Shown here one piece after another: positions 55,309-64,000 of a stretch of 64,000 bases of DNA; the stretch's first letter is position 1, and the number at the start of each line of letters is the position of its first letter. A model generated the notes under the pieces. It did not search any database, had not been told where the DNA came from, and was given only the letters and a program-made list of their open reading frames with translations. The DNA is from Anthonomus grandis grandis (Eukaryota > Arthropoda > Insecta > Coleoptera > Curculionidae), in NCBI RefSeq assembly GCF_022605725.1, contig NC_065554.1, positions 7,583,100 through 7,647,099 on the forward strand, given 5' to 3'. The position numbers and the translations under genes were made by a program.

Positions 55309-56545
55309 ATGGCATCACTAAGGTAAGATACATATAATTTTTTTAGTTCTAATTTGAATAATTATTTATTTTGCAGTCAACAAAATGCAATCTGTGAAGT
55401 TTGTAATAAGGAATTTTCAAGCACATCTACCAGAAACAGGCATTGGAAAAAGTTTTACCCTGAATTTGTTGTGAAGGAACAAATAAAACACATTATATGT
55501 CCAATGTGTACTAATGATATCCAGACATTTTCATATTTTAACTGTTTAAACAAACATTTGCTTGATATTCACCATATAACTGTCAAAGAATCAATTTTAA
55601 ATTTTAGGCACGAGATAATAGGGAAGTAGATTATGCTTGTCAGACCCGAAACAAGTTTAAGAATGGGGAAGAACACATATTTTACAATTGCAACAGGAGT
55701 GATATCAGGTTGTACAAAGTCTTAGTTATCATTATCAAACATACATAAATATGTTTTGTTGTGTTTACTTTTAGGATTTAATAGCGCGTGCAAAGTGAGA
55801 AGTCTGGGGGAAGCATTCGCATTTAAGGAACATGTCAACAAGACCAAACTCAAATAGCTATCAGCATAAAATTGTAATAGAAGCCCATAACAAAGCCGAA
55901 AAAATGAATGGTAAGGTAGAATTTTTGGAATTTGGAAAATTTAAAGTACAAAGTGTTTTGGTAAGTGGTAAGTTCTATGTTGTGTCTTGTAATAAACTAT
56001 GTGATGAGCAATGTCGCACTGGATACTGTAACATCTGTAAAATATGTTTTCATAAATACAGATGTGAGTGTCCAGAAAATTCTGTCTAAACAGTACTTTG
56101 TAAACATATACATGCTGTAGCCATTTTTGAGCAGAGGAGCGAGTTTGTTGTAGGTTCCCCAACTGTGAGTGAAGAGGAAGAGGATAATGTTTTGTTTGTT
56201 GATCAACCCACAACTAGCCAAATCAATTATCAGGAGGATGTAAACCATTTTATTCAGGAGAGTTCAAAAATGAAAGTCAATAGTTCTGCAATGGACTTTG
56301 AAGAAAATCGAGAAGTAGTTTGAGTAAAATATAAGTTACATTTTTATTACATCGTTTATACTTATTTTAAGATTGCATTGCAAGAGATTTGTAGCTATGG
56401 TAGAAGTTTAGATAAAAATGCATTTGCCAGATTTATGGCTGTAATCAACAAATTTAAAAATAAAGAAGTGGAGGAAGAAAATTCTCAGGGCATTGAAAAG
56501 AAAAGAAAAATTGAAAAACAAATGTACTATCCAAATAAAAAATAA
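55309..56545 (+). pseudogene. MULE-like protein with C2H2 and SWIM fingers, catalytic region missing
   Basis: Exon 1 is ATG 55309-55322 (MASLS across the splice), followed by a 54-nt GT-AG intron. Exon 2 from 55377 encodes two C2H2-like fingers (CEVCNKEFSSTSTRNRH and CPMCTNDIQTFSYFNCLNKH). After a frameshift comes a FLYWCH-like block (REVDYACQTRNKFKNGEEHI, FYNCNRSD). An intron 55708-55772 follows. The next exon reads NSYQHKIVIEAHNKAEKMNG, then SGKFYVVSCNKLCDEQC, CNICKICFHKYRCECPENS, a stop, and TVLCKHIHAVAIF: a SWIM finger (CxC...CxH). A last exon after TTTTAAG near 56374 ends at 56545. The MULE DDE domain expected between FLYWCH and SWIM is absent. Confidence 0.6.
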
Positions 56546-56549
56546 GCTA

Positions 56550-58036
56550 GATTTCTTTGTGTATTTAATGGCTAGGTAATATTTGAATTGTAGTTATTTT
56601 TTTATGTTTGTTATTTTTTATGTTTTTTATTATAGCTGTGAAGTTAACAAAAATAGGATGTGGTATTTTATATGGTATTTTGTGTTATAATCAATATAAT
56701 ATAACTAAGTATATTTTTTGTAAGGTTTTGGTGCAGGTTTCAAATTGTAAAAACAAATTATAAGATGTCATAGGTGTTGGTTTCTTTATAACTATTTTTA
56801 TATCTTTTATTTTAAGACTAAAATGTTAGCTTATTTTGTATGTTAATATTCAACTAATCATTTTCTATTACATTTTGTTTGCTATGTTTTTAATATTTTT
56901 TAGGGTGCAGAAAAGCTAATTGGATTAACTTGAAATTGGCATCGAACGAGGGGGAAGGTCCTCTATGAGTATATATTTATGAATTAAAATGTATACAGAG
57001 CAGTAATTTTTTTCCATGTTACTATTGTATGGAAGTTTGAATGGTTTGGGCTGTATATACATGACGAGCCGAGATGACAAATAAGCTAAAGAAGTGCGAG
57101 TCTACATACTACATACTATATACCAGATTAATACATTTAGCCTCTTTGCATTTAATTTTGAGGTTGTTGATATTAAAAATACCATAAATTATTATATTTA
57201 AATAACAAATAAATTTATAGATTTTTTATTATTTGAAATAAACAAAGTTAAAATATAATTTCTACGTTTTTTTTTGTTTTCTGTTCTTATACTTTGACTT
57301 TTTAGTCATATTTACACTTTATCCAGCTTTTCCAACCATATATATATATATACTTTATATCAATTATCAACCACTAAAGTATAATGTATAGTGGTAGTGG
57401 ACAATTTAAAATAATATTATACTTTCAAATAACTATTGACAATTATTATATTACTAAGGTGCATATTAGAATTATGACACAGAGGTATGTAAAAATGCGA
57501 ACTTTAAAATGTTCACCATATATTGTTAAAAAATTTAAATGCCATTTATTTTTATTTTCTTACTTTTTTATTTATTCACTCATCCACCTATTAACCAATT
57601 AATTTATCAGCTCTACACACCAATTCAATTTCGTATCACCCCATTTTTAATATTTAAGTAACAATAATAATTAAATAATTCATACATTGCGCTTACACGT
57701 ACCGCTATACCAAATGATTAACAAATTTCGTCATTAAAAGAGATAATTTGCTATAAAAACCAAATTTGGCAAGTATTTATAAAATATTTTTAAAATAATA
57801 ATTGATCACACGCTGTAAATATTAAAAAAAATCAATAATCCATTTACTAATAATAGCTAAAATATCTTCTTATTAAATGTTTTTAATGCATATTGCACTT
57901 TTCTTCATCTAAAATATATACGCATCATAAAAACCTAATTAAATATAAATATGAATAGAAAAACTCTACATACATTGAAAATTTCCTATTTTGAATTTGG
58001 CGGTTCGCATACCACGCCCTCGCGGATGCCGAAGCG
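56550..58036. other. Non-coding 3' part of the MULE-like element
   Basis: Very AT-rich, with a short AT repeat at 57339-57352. No recognisable frame. Confidence 0.35.
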
Positions 58037-58401
58037 CTCTCATTGGCTAGGCATATTTGTATTTTAACGTATGCTAGGCAGCGACGCCGCAAGCCGAAAC
58101 GCAACGGAACCGTAAATCTTCGCGCTAAGGCTACGCGCTACGCTTTGTTTTCTATCCTTGTTCCTTCTCTTTACGGTCGTTGCCTTAGACCATGCGAGAA
58201 AGACAAAGATAAGATTATTTTATACTATAGAGGTAATGTTTACGATAATTTAGCAGATATAAATTTTCGTTAAATTTTGTTGGTCGTTTTTCTTAGTAAG
58301 CTTTAGTCGTTTCTATTAGAGGAGTTGTGTGTGTGATAAGATTTTAACAAGGAAAGGACATACAATAAATTCCTAAGACACCCCATTATAGTTATTTTGC
58401 A

Positions 58402-59165
58402 ATGGACAGGTAGGTAGAAGAGTTTTTTTTTTAACTTTAAATGTTACCTACACCGAATTTTATTATTTTAACTTTAAAATTAAAAAAAATATAATGGCAA
58501 ACCAATTTCCTTAGACTCCCGGTATATTTTAATGCAATTGTATATGAAACTAAAAAATATAAATATTTTAGGTTCCTAATAAAAAAAACCCAAACAGTCT
58601 GTTAATCCACAAGAGACAGCAGAACAAGAAAGCTCAAGTTCTAAAAGTGTCACAGAAGTGATAGAACCTGTTGCTGGTTGCAGTCGTGCCGAAGAAGCCA
58701 GAGCACGTACCAGTGAGGTAATCCCTGCAAAGCAGAAGAAAGAAAAAATATACAAACAAAATTTTAAAAAGCAATGGACTGTAACATTTAAATGGCTTGA
58801 TGTACATGAAAATGAGGACTTTTATTGCAAAGTGTGTAATAGCACCCTAAAAGGTGGTGTACCTCATTTTAAAAGGCACCAAGAAACTTCTTTACACAAA
58901 ATGAATTTGGAAAAAGCGAAAAATACCCCAAAAATAATAAATTTTGTAAAAAAAATGATCAAGTGGAGAAGTCTGTTAGGCGGGCTGAGCTTAAACTTGT
59001 ATCATTTATTAGTGAGCATAATCTACCATTCCTTATAAAGGATCACTTAATACTATTAATTAATTTCAATTTTTCCTGATTCAGATGTGGCTAAAAAACT
59101 TAAATGCAACAGAACAAAAGCCACAAAATTGACTAAAGATTGTTTAGCTCAGGAACAAATAAACT
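58402..59165 (+). pseudogene. hAT-type protein N-terminus (BED-like finger)
   Basis: ATG at 58402 (MDR) is followed by a GTAGGT donor. The next exon starts after TTTTAG near 58572. It reads SVTEVIEPVAGCSRAEEARA, then KQNFKKQWTVTFKWLDVHEN, DFYCKVCNSTLKGGVPHFKR (a C2H2/BED-like finger with later HQETSLHK). A frameshift in an A8 run near 58951 leads to RRAELKLVSFISEHNLPFLI and a block like SDVAKKLKCNRTKATKLTKD. This order is typical of hAT-derived ZBED/DUF4371-type proteins just before the catalytic domain. The copy is cut off at about 59165, where a LINE begins. Confidence 0.6.
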
Positions 59166-59316
59166 TGATAATGAGATGGGACAGATGGCGCTACTGAGTG
59201 AATAGCAAGATCGTTTGGTCTCTTAGTTTTTTCCAAAATTTTGGTGTTTAAATTAGTAAATAGTTCCCAAAAGTTATAGTAACCTATTGTGCAAGTGTCA
59301 ATTAGAACAACAAATT

Positions 59317-60009
59317 ATGGTTAAACCAAAAAACGAAGAAACTTCCTACAAAAACTCAATGGATATTCAGAAGCTGAACGAAAGGTTAGAAGAAATGGCG
59401 GTAAAGTTTGACAGTCAACTTAAAATTTTTAAAAAGGATCTTGGTTCGAAAAATAAGGCTAAATCGACATCTACAGACCCATCTGACAATACAGATATAA
59501 GTGCAACCCTAAAGAAAAAATTTTTGGAGTTTGAAAAATCTACCATTAGTAGTCTACAGGACCTAAGATCAGAGGTAGCTCAACTAAAGATGGAAGCAGA
59601 CAAGGCGGCCATATCAACAAATCAAAACAATTTACTTATACATGGCATACATGAACAACAAGATTTGTATACAGTTATTAAAATAGTTAATACTAATATT
59701 GGCATCAAAATTACAAAAAGCGACATAAATTTTTTAAATCGTCTAGGCGAAAAAAAAACGATAAACCCAAACACCGGCGTTGATACCAAACCCAGGCCAG
59801 TTATAGTATCGTTTTGCCAACGGTGGCTCCGCGACGATGTTTTTTACAATAAAAAACATCTTAAGGGACATAAACTTTTAATTACCGAAGTCCTTAATCC
59901 TGCGGTACGAAAATTGTTTAAGGTTGTAAGAAGCCATTTTCAGAATTCCTGTTGGACATCCCGTGAAACATCAAGTGAGTTCAGAGGAAGACTTTCAGGG
60001 GCTCATTAG
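59317..60009 (+). CDS. LINE ORF1 protein
   Basis: I chose ATG 59317 (MVKPKNEETSYKNSMDIQKL) because the open frame upstream has no ATG. Residues 15-120 are rich in Lys/Glu and have heptad-like spacing, probably a coiled coil. Next comes NNLLIHGIHEQQDLYTVIKI, SDINFLNRLGEKK, KPRPVIVSFCQRWLRDDVFY, KKHLKGHKLLITEVLNPAVR and FQNSCWTS. This matches the RRM/C-terminal layout of ORF1 proteins that bind LINE RNA. The last 20 residues (RETSSEFRGRLSGAH) depart from the family, probably from a late frameshift. About 230 residues. Confidence 0.7.
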   Translation: MVKPKNEETSYKNSMDIQKLNERLEEMAVKFDSQLKIFKKDLGSKNKAKSTSTDPSDNTDISATLKKKFLEFEKSTISSLQDLRSEVAQLKMEADKAAISTNQNNLLIHGIHEQQDLYTVIKIVNTNIGIKITKSDINFLNRLGEKKTINPNTGVDTKPRPVIVSFCQRWLRDDVFYNKKHLKGHKLLITEVLNPAVRKLFKVVRSHFQNSCWTSRETSSEFRGRLSGAH

Positions 60010-60306
60010 TGCTAACATGATTTCCGTTAGTGACTAAAAGTGAAGTGTTTTCCCTCTTTTTACTTGGATTCAGGATTTTTGGGGTATGTCCTTCTAATAA
60101 TATATTTATTATGCTTTATGCAGGTCAGGGGTCTTATTATGCTGTTAGGGGTTCTTCATTGTATGACAATTATATGTTAATATAAATTTAATTTGCATTA
60201 TAAATTATCCTGTTCTTGTATATGTCAGGTTTATTTCAATACCTCATGATAAATTTAAAAAAAATTTGATTGTTTATTAGTAGCGATTTCAATTTTAAGT
60301 CAAGTT

Positions 60307-60452
<146 letters not shown>

Positions 60453-60819
60453 GAATTGAGAGGGTTTAATTATGGTAATTAGGATAAGGATAAATTTTAA
60501 CAAGTTTTATAACGAAAGTTCTTGAGCAATATGTTTATAACAAATTAAAAAAATAAATAATATCTTTTGGGGGCATATAATATAATATGGAATACTTTTG
60601 GAATATTATTATTTTGTTTACATCTGGTTTTTTGCGCGGTAGGAAGTGGATAAAACTTAGAGACCATCAGGCCACATTTTTTTCTTATTATGTTTGCATA
60701 TTTCCATATAGTCGACTGTTTTTTTTGTGCATTTTTTTGTGGAATGACATGGAATTTGGAGGGATGGGGCGGTGGGGCGGTTTGGCACGAGTTGGGGTGG
60801 CGAAGGGTTGACGTATACA

Positions 60820-61401
60820 ATGGGGGATAGTTTTGAAATCCTGCAGGATCGGCAATCTGAGGCCAATTTCAGTGTTGCTCATTTAAATCTTCGCTCCATA
60901 AAAACCGGTTTCGATGAATTTCTAAATTATGCCAGTGAATATGACTTTGATATTTTGGGAGTTACAGAGACTTGGCTTACACCAGATGATGATAGCTTGA
61001 TTTTTAACATACCTAATTATAATTTTATAAGGAAAGATCGGAATGGGCGGGGTGGCGGGGTTGGTATTTATGCAAAGAAAGTCATTAAGTTCTCTTTAGT
61101 AACATTTCCCCATATAACTGATGAGTTTGAGTATTTAAGTATAAGGTTTATTGCAAATAAAAGAAATATTTTATTAGTAAATATATATAGGCCACCCTCT
61201 TCTAGCATGCCTACATTTCTTGAACTTGTTGAAGAAATTTTTACTATATCTGTTCCTTGCTATGACAGTATAATTTTTATGGGGGACTTAAATATAGATT
61301 TACTTAGACCAACTGCAGCAACTCAAAACTTTAAGTATCTTTTGGAAGTATTCCTACTAGAATCAACAATCGGTCTAATACCCTTATTGACGTCATTGTA
61401 G
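60820..61401 (+). CDS. LINE ORF2, endonuclease part (frameshifted from RT)
   Basis: I chose ATG 60820 (MGDSFEILQDRQ). The exonuclease-endonuclease-phosphatase fold is seen as FSVAHLNLRSIKTGFDEFLN, DILGVTETWLTPDDD (catalytic Glu), RKDRNGRGGGVGIYAKK, LLVNIYRPPSSSM and IIFMGDLNIDLL (Asp and Asn of GDLN). The frame ends at TAG 61399-61401. In the next frame the reading continues with NRSNTLIDVIVASS and SESISDHNLVQAI (SDH motif), so one base was gained or lost near 61350. Without this the endonuclease and RT would be one protein. Confidence 0.8.
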   Translation: MGDSFEILQDRQSEANFSVAHLNLRSIKTGFDEFLNYASEYDFDILGVTETWLTPDDDSLIFNIPNYNFIRKDRNGRGGGVGIYAKKVIKFSLVTFPHITDEFEYLSIRFIANKRNILLVNIYRPPSSSMPTFLELVEEIFTISVPCYDSIIFMGDLNIDLLRPTAATQNFKYLLEVFLLESTIGLIPLLTSL

Positions 61402-61550
61402 CTAGCAGTAACATCGAGTGTCTTAGCTCTCAATCTACCTGTATATCGGAGTCCATATCTGATCATAATCTAGTTCAAGCGATTTTAAACTTACCAAAAT
61501 CTAAATTATGTAAAAAAGTTGTTAGGTCCAGGGACTACAATAGTATTAAC

Positions 61551-63653
61551 ATGACTTCATTTGGGGAGGAGGCTCAGCAGCTACAGTGGCATAATATTTA
61601 TTATATTTCTGACATTAATCAAAAAGTGTCATTACTTAGCAATAATATTTCCTATTTAATAAATAAATACGCTCCGTTTAAAACAAGACTATATAAGGAT
61701 AGACCATTTACGCCGTGGATAACGAGTAATATTAAACATCTAATTAAATTAAGAGACAAAGCTCGGAAAAAATATACTCGACAAAAAACTCTCGTGAATT
61801 TGTCATATTACAGGCAATTAAAGAATTATACTAAACACGCAATTAATCGCGAAAAAATTACTTTTTTCAAGCAAATGTCTATAGAAAAGGGTAAAGAATT
61901 TTGGAACAAAGCAAAAAAACTTAATTTTACTAAAAAAAAGATTGACCCTATTCCTGAAAATCTCAATTTACCCGAGGACTTAAATAATTTTTTTTCGAAC
62001 ACCGTGGGCCCTACTAATTCAACATCATTAGAAAAACTTAACTTTTATAATTCAAATACATTTAGTAACTTTGAGACGGAATTTAATATAAGTCTTATAA
62101 CTGAAAATAAAACTGTCGATATTATAAATAAAATAGGGTCAAATGCAATAGATGGTGATGGAATTTCCATTAGAGATCTTAAACTATGTCTTCCTTTTTG
62201 TCTTAAGCCATTAGTCAATATTTTAAATTCCTGCATCTTAGAAAACCAATTCCCCGATGATTGGAAAAAAGCGATACTCATTCCCTTACCAAAAATACCT
62301 TGTCCAACAGATTATAAAGACATTAGGCCAATAAGTATTCTGCCTGTCATTTCAAAAATCTTAGAACGTCACGTATACAACGAAATAGCTGACTATGTTT
62401 ATAATTTAAAAATTATTCCTGATTGCCAGTCAGGATTTCGTAAATCTTATAGTACTATAACTAGTCTTATCAGTATTGTTAATGATATCAGGTTTAAAGA
62501 GGATTCAAAGGAAATAACTTGCCTAACTCTTTTAGATCTAAGTAAAGCATTCGATACCATAGATCACCAAATGCTTTTGGCAAAACTGCACTATTATGGT
62601 TTTTCGGCAAATGCCATAAATTTTTTTAGGTCTTATCTTAAAGATCGGTTACATTGTGTCCGAACGGTGAATGATGGTGAATTTAAATTTTCAAGGTTTT
62701 TGTCATTTAAAAAAGGGGTGCCTCAGGGTTCCATACTAGGCCCCTTACTTTTCTCTTTATATGTTGCTGATATGAATCAGTGCATCGAAAATTCTAAGCT
62801 GCACCAATTTGCTGACGACTCCCAAATTTATAATTCTTTTAAAATATCAGACGTTCAGGTGGCACAGAATAAAATTAACGCCGACTTAAATAAGATTGCT
62901 TTGTTTGCTGAAAACCATAACCTCAAATTAAATGCTTCAAAGTCATGTGCAATGTTTTTTTCTCAAAATAAAAGTCATCTTCTAGATTGCATGGAAAATT
63001 TTAAAATTAATATTAATGGAACAGCTATACCAACCGTTGCGGAAAAACGTAATCTAGGGGTTATATTCGATTCAAATCTCAGCTTTGCCTCCCACATTAA
63101 GAACAAAATTAAAATTGCTTACGGTCGTTTAAAAAACTTATATCAATACAAAAATCAGTTACTATCATCAAACACCAAATATTTGCTTTGCAATTCGCTT
63201 GTACTGTCTTTGGTGGATTATGCAGACATTGTGTATGGCGACTCACTAACCGTATCTCTGTCAAGGACGGTGCAAAAACTGCAAAATAGTTGTATGCGTT
63301 TTTCCTTTAATATATCGTATAGAAACCACATTACTCCTTATCTAAATTCACATTTTATATTAAATATGAGAAATAGAAGGAAGTGTCATATGTATAATTT
63401 AATTTACAAAATAATTAAATCAGGTCAGCCGCCATATTTAAGAGACTTATTTTTTCACCATGATTATATACACAATGTAAGAAGTCCAAACTTAATTAGA
63501 ATTCCATTTCATCGAACATCAGGTTTTAAAAAATCATTCCAGTATGTAGGCATTCATATGTGGAACAGGTTACCGGATTACATTAAAAATAGTTCACCAA
63601 AGAAATTTATTGCATATGTTAAAGAAATTCTTCTTGATTCTCAAATAACATAG
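61551..63653 (+). CDS. LINE reverse transcriptase
   Basis: An open frame of 700 codons. Ahead of the first ATG, the same frame already carries the endonuclease C-terminus. The RT blocks are ILIPLPKIPCPTDYKDIRPI, SGFRKSYSTITSL, LTLLDLSKAFDTIDHQMLLA, KKGVPQGSILGPLLFSLYVA and HQFADDSQIYNS (catalytic FADD). The thumb follows with EKRNLGVIFDSNLSFASHIK and ends with HRTSGFKKSFQYVGIHMWNR. It copies the LINE RNA at a nicked target. All visible catalytic residues are intact. It is the best-preserved RT in the window, so this LINE was probably active recently. Confidence 0.85.
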   Translation: MTSFGEEAQQLQWHNIYYISDINQKVSLLSNNISYLINKYAPFKTRLYKDRPFTPWITSNIKHLIKLRDKARKKYTRQKTLVNLSYYRQLKNYTKHAINREKITFFKQMSIEKGKEFWNKAKKLNFTKKKIDPIPENLNLPEDLNNFFSNTVGPTNSTSLEKLNFYNSNTFSNFETEFNISLITENKTVDIINKIGSNAIDGDGISIRDLKLCLPFCLKPLVNILNSCILENQFPDDWKKAILIPLPKIPCPTDYKDIRPISILPVISKILERHVYNEIADYVYNLKIIPDCQSGFRKSYSTITSLISIVNDIRFKEDSKEITCLTLLDLSKAFDTIDHQMLLAKLHYYGFSANAINFFRSYLKDRLHCVRTVNDGEFKFSRFLSFKKGVPQGSILGPLLFSLYVADMNQCIENSKLHQFADDSQIYNSFKISDVQVAQNKINADLNKIALFAENHNLKLNASKSCAMFFSQNKSHLLDCMENFKININGTAIPTVAEKRNLGVIFDSNLSFASHIKNKIKIAYGRLKNLYQYKNQLLSSNTKYLLCNSLVLSLVDYADIVYGDSLTVSLSRTVQKLQNSCMRFSFNISYRNHITPYLNSHFILNMRNRRKCHMYNLIYKIIKSGQPPYLRDLFFHHDYIHNVRSPNLIRIPFHRTSGFKKSFQYVGIHMWNRLPDYIKNSSPKKFIAYVKEILLDSQIT

Positions 63654-63760
63654 GCATTTTAACAAATTCACGCAACTTTAATTGCAACCATATTATTTTT
63701 GAATTCTTACTTTTTAAATCAACACTGGTCTTGTTGATCTTGCAGGCATAAAAATAAAAT

Positions 63761-64000
63761 TTTAAATGGTTCATTTTGGAATATCTATTCATTTTTGCGT
63801 CGTGTTGCCCTGGTTTTCCAGCCTCGGCTCGTGTTTTTTGCCGCCCTTCCTCCTCTCTGTCTATTGCACAGATGGTACCTATATTAATGTAATTGATATA
63901 GTAAATTATTACACTATATATTTTTTTTTGTTTTTATCTTTTATATGTTTTTAGGGTTTAATGACTTATTTTCTTAATAATTATAATTAGGAAAGTCTTT
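63761..64000. other. Flank of the LINE, no gene seen
   Basis: A short, less AT-rich patch (63780-63890) is followed by AT-rich DNA. A 62-codon frame here has a hydrophobic look, but nothing supports a gene. Confidence 0.3.

Larger units (their letters stand above)
54811..58075 (+). mobile_element. MULE-like element with inverted termini (about 3.26 kb)
   Basis: AGCATACGTTAAAATACAAA at 54811 onward is repeated inverted at 58037-58075, with about 36 of 39 bases matching to CCAATCAGAG. Between them is a spliced gene with C2H2 and SWIM fingers. The long 3' half (56550-58030) is AT-rich and empty. The expected 8-10-bp target duplication is not clear, so the exact ends or the superfamily may be wrong. 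Confidence 0.6.

Noticed and set aside
58043..58273. Arg-rich 76-codon frame
   Set aside because: It starts inside the inverted terminus of the MULE-like element and has no domain. It is probably chance in a GC-richer patch.

Overview
The window reads as AT-rich intergenic DNA from an insect genome. A beetle is my best guess, from the look of the RTE, CR1/Jockey-like and mariner-type elements, but this is inference. I see no bacterial gene organisation, no CRISPR array, no rRNA or tRNA gene, and no convincing single-copy host gene. Almost everything recognisable is a transposable element (TE), most of them broken by stops, frameshifts and deletions. Several are nested, which gives a relative order of insertion.

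Layout. 0.7-3.4 kb: a PIF/Harbinger element with a MADF accessory gene (+) and a transposase gene (-). 3.6-4.4 kb: two RTE LINE scraps. 6.9-9.2 kb: a pogo element. 9.4-13.7 kb: RTE, CR1/Jockey-like and RNase H-bearing LINE pieces. 13.7-15.7 kb: a mariner-like piece and a piggyBac relic. 17.2-18.6 kb: a whole mariner. 19.0-21.0 kb: a P-type element with 7-bp target duplications. 21.9-22.8 kb: a non-autonomous inverted-repeat element. 23.2-27.4 kb: a LINE split by a second P-type element, again with 7-bp duplications, carrying a spliced THAP gene. 28-31 kb: two pogo-like relics. 31.8-32.3 kb: an unidentified spliced gene. 32.6-43.7 kb: LINE and mariner/Tc1 pieces, including a mariner with about 214-bp inverted repeats sitting inside a LINE. 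43.8-53.8 kb: more LINEs, an intron-containing mariner-like gene, and a large fold-back element. 54-58 kb: two Mutator-like (MULE) gene relics. 58.4-59.2 kb: a hAT-type N-terminus. 59.2-63.8 kb: a nearly intact LINE with ORF1, endonuclease and reverse transcriptase.

The points most worth following up are: (1) the Harbinger element, where exons of the two antisense genes lie inside each other's introns; (2) the P-type element at 24210-27121, whose gene joins a THAP domain to a P-transposase C-terminus without the catalytic core, like a natural repressor; (3) the fold-back element and a short MITE that share termini; (4) the unidentified spliced gene at 31.8-32.3 kb; and (5) a group of mariner-like transposases with 36 residues between the second and third Asp. 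All assignments come from reading translations and repeats by eye. No database search was possible.
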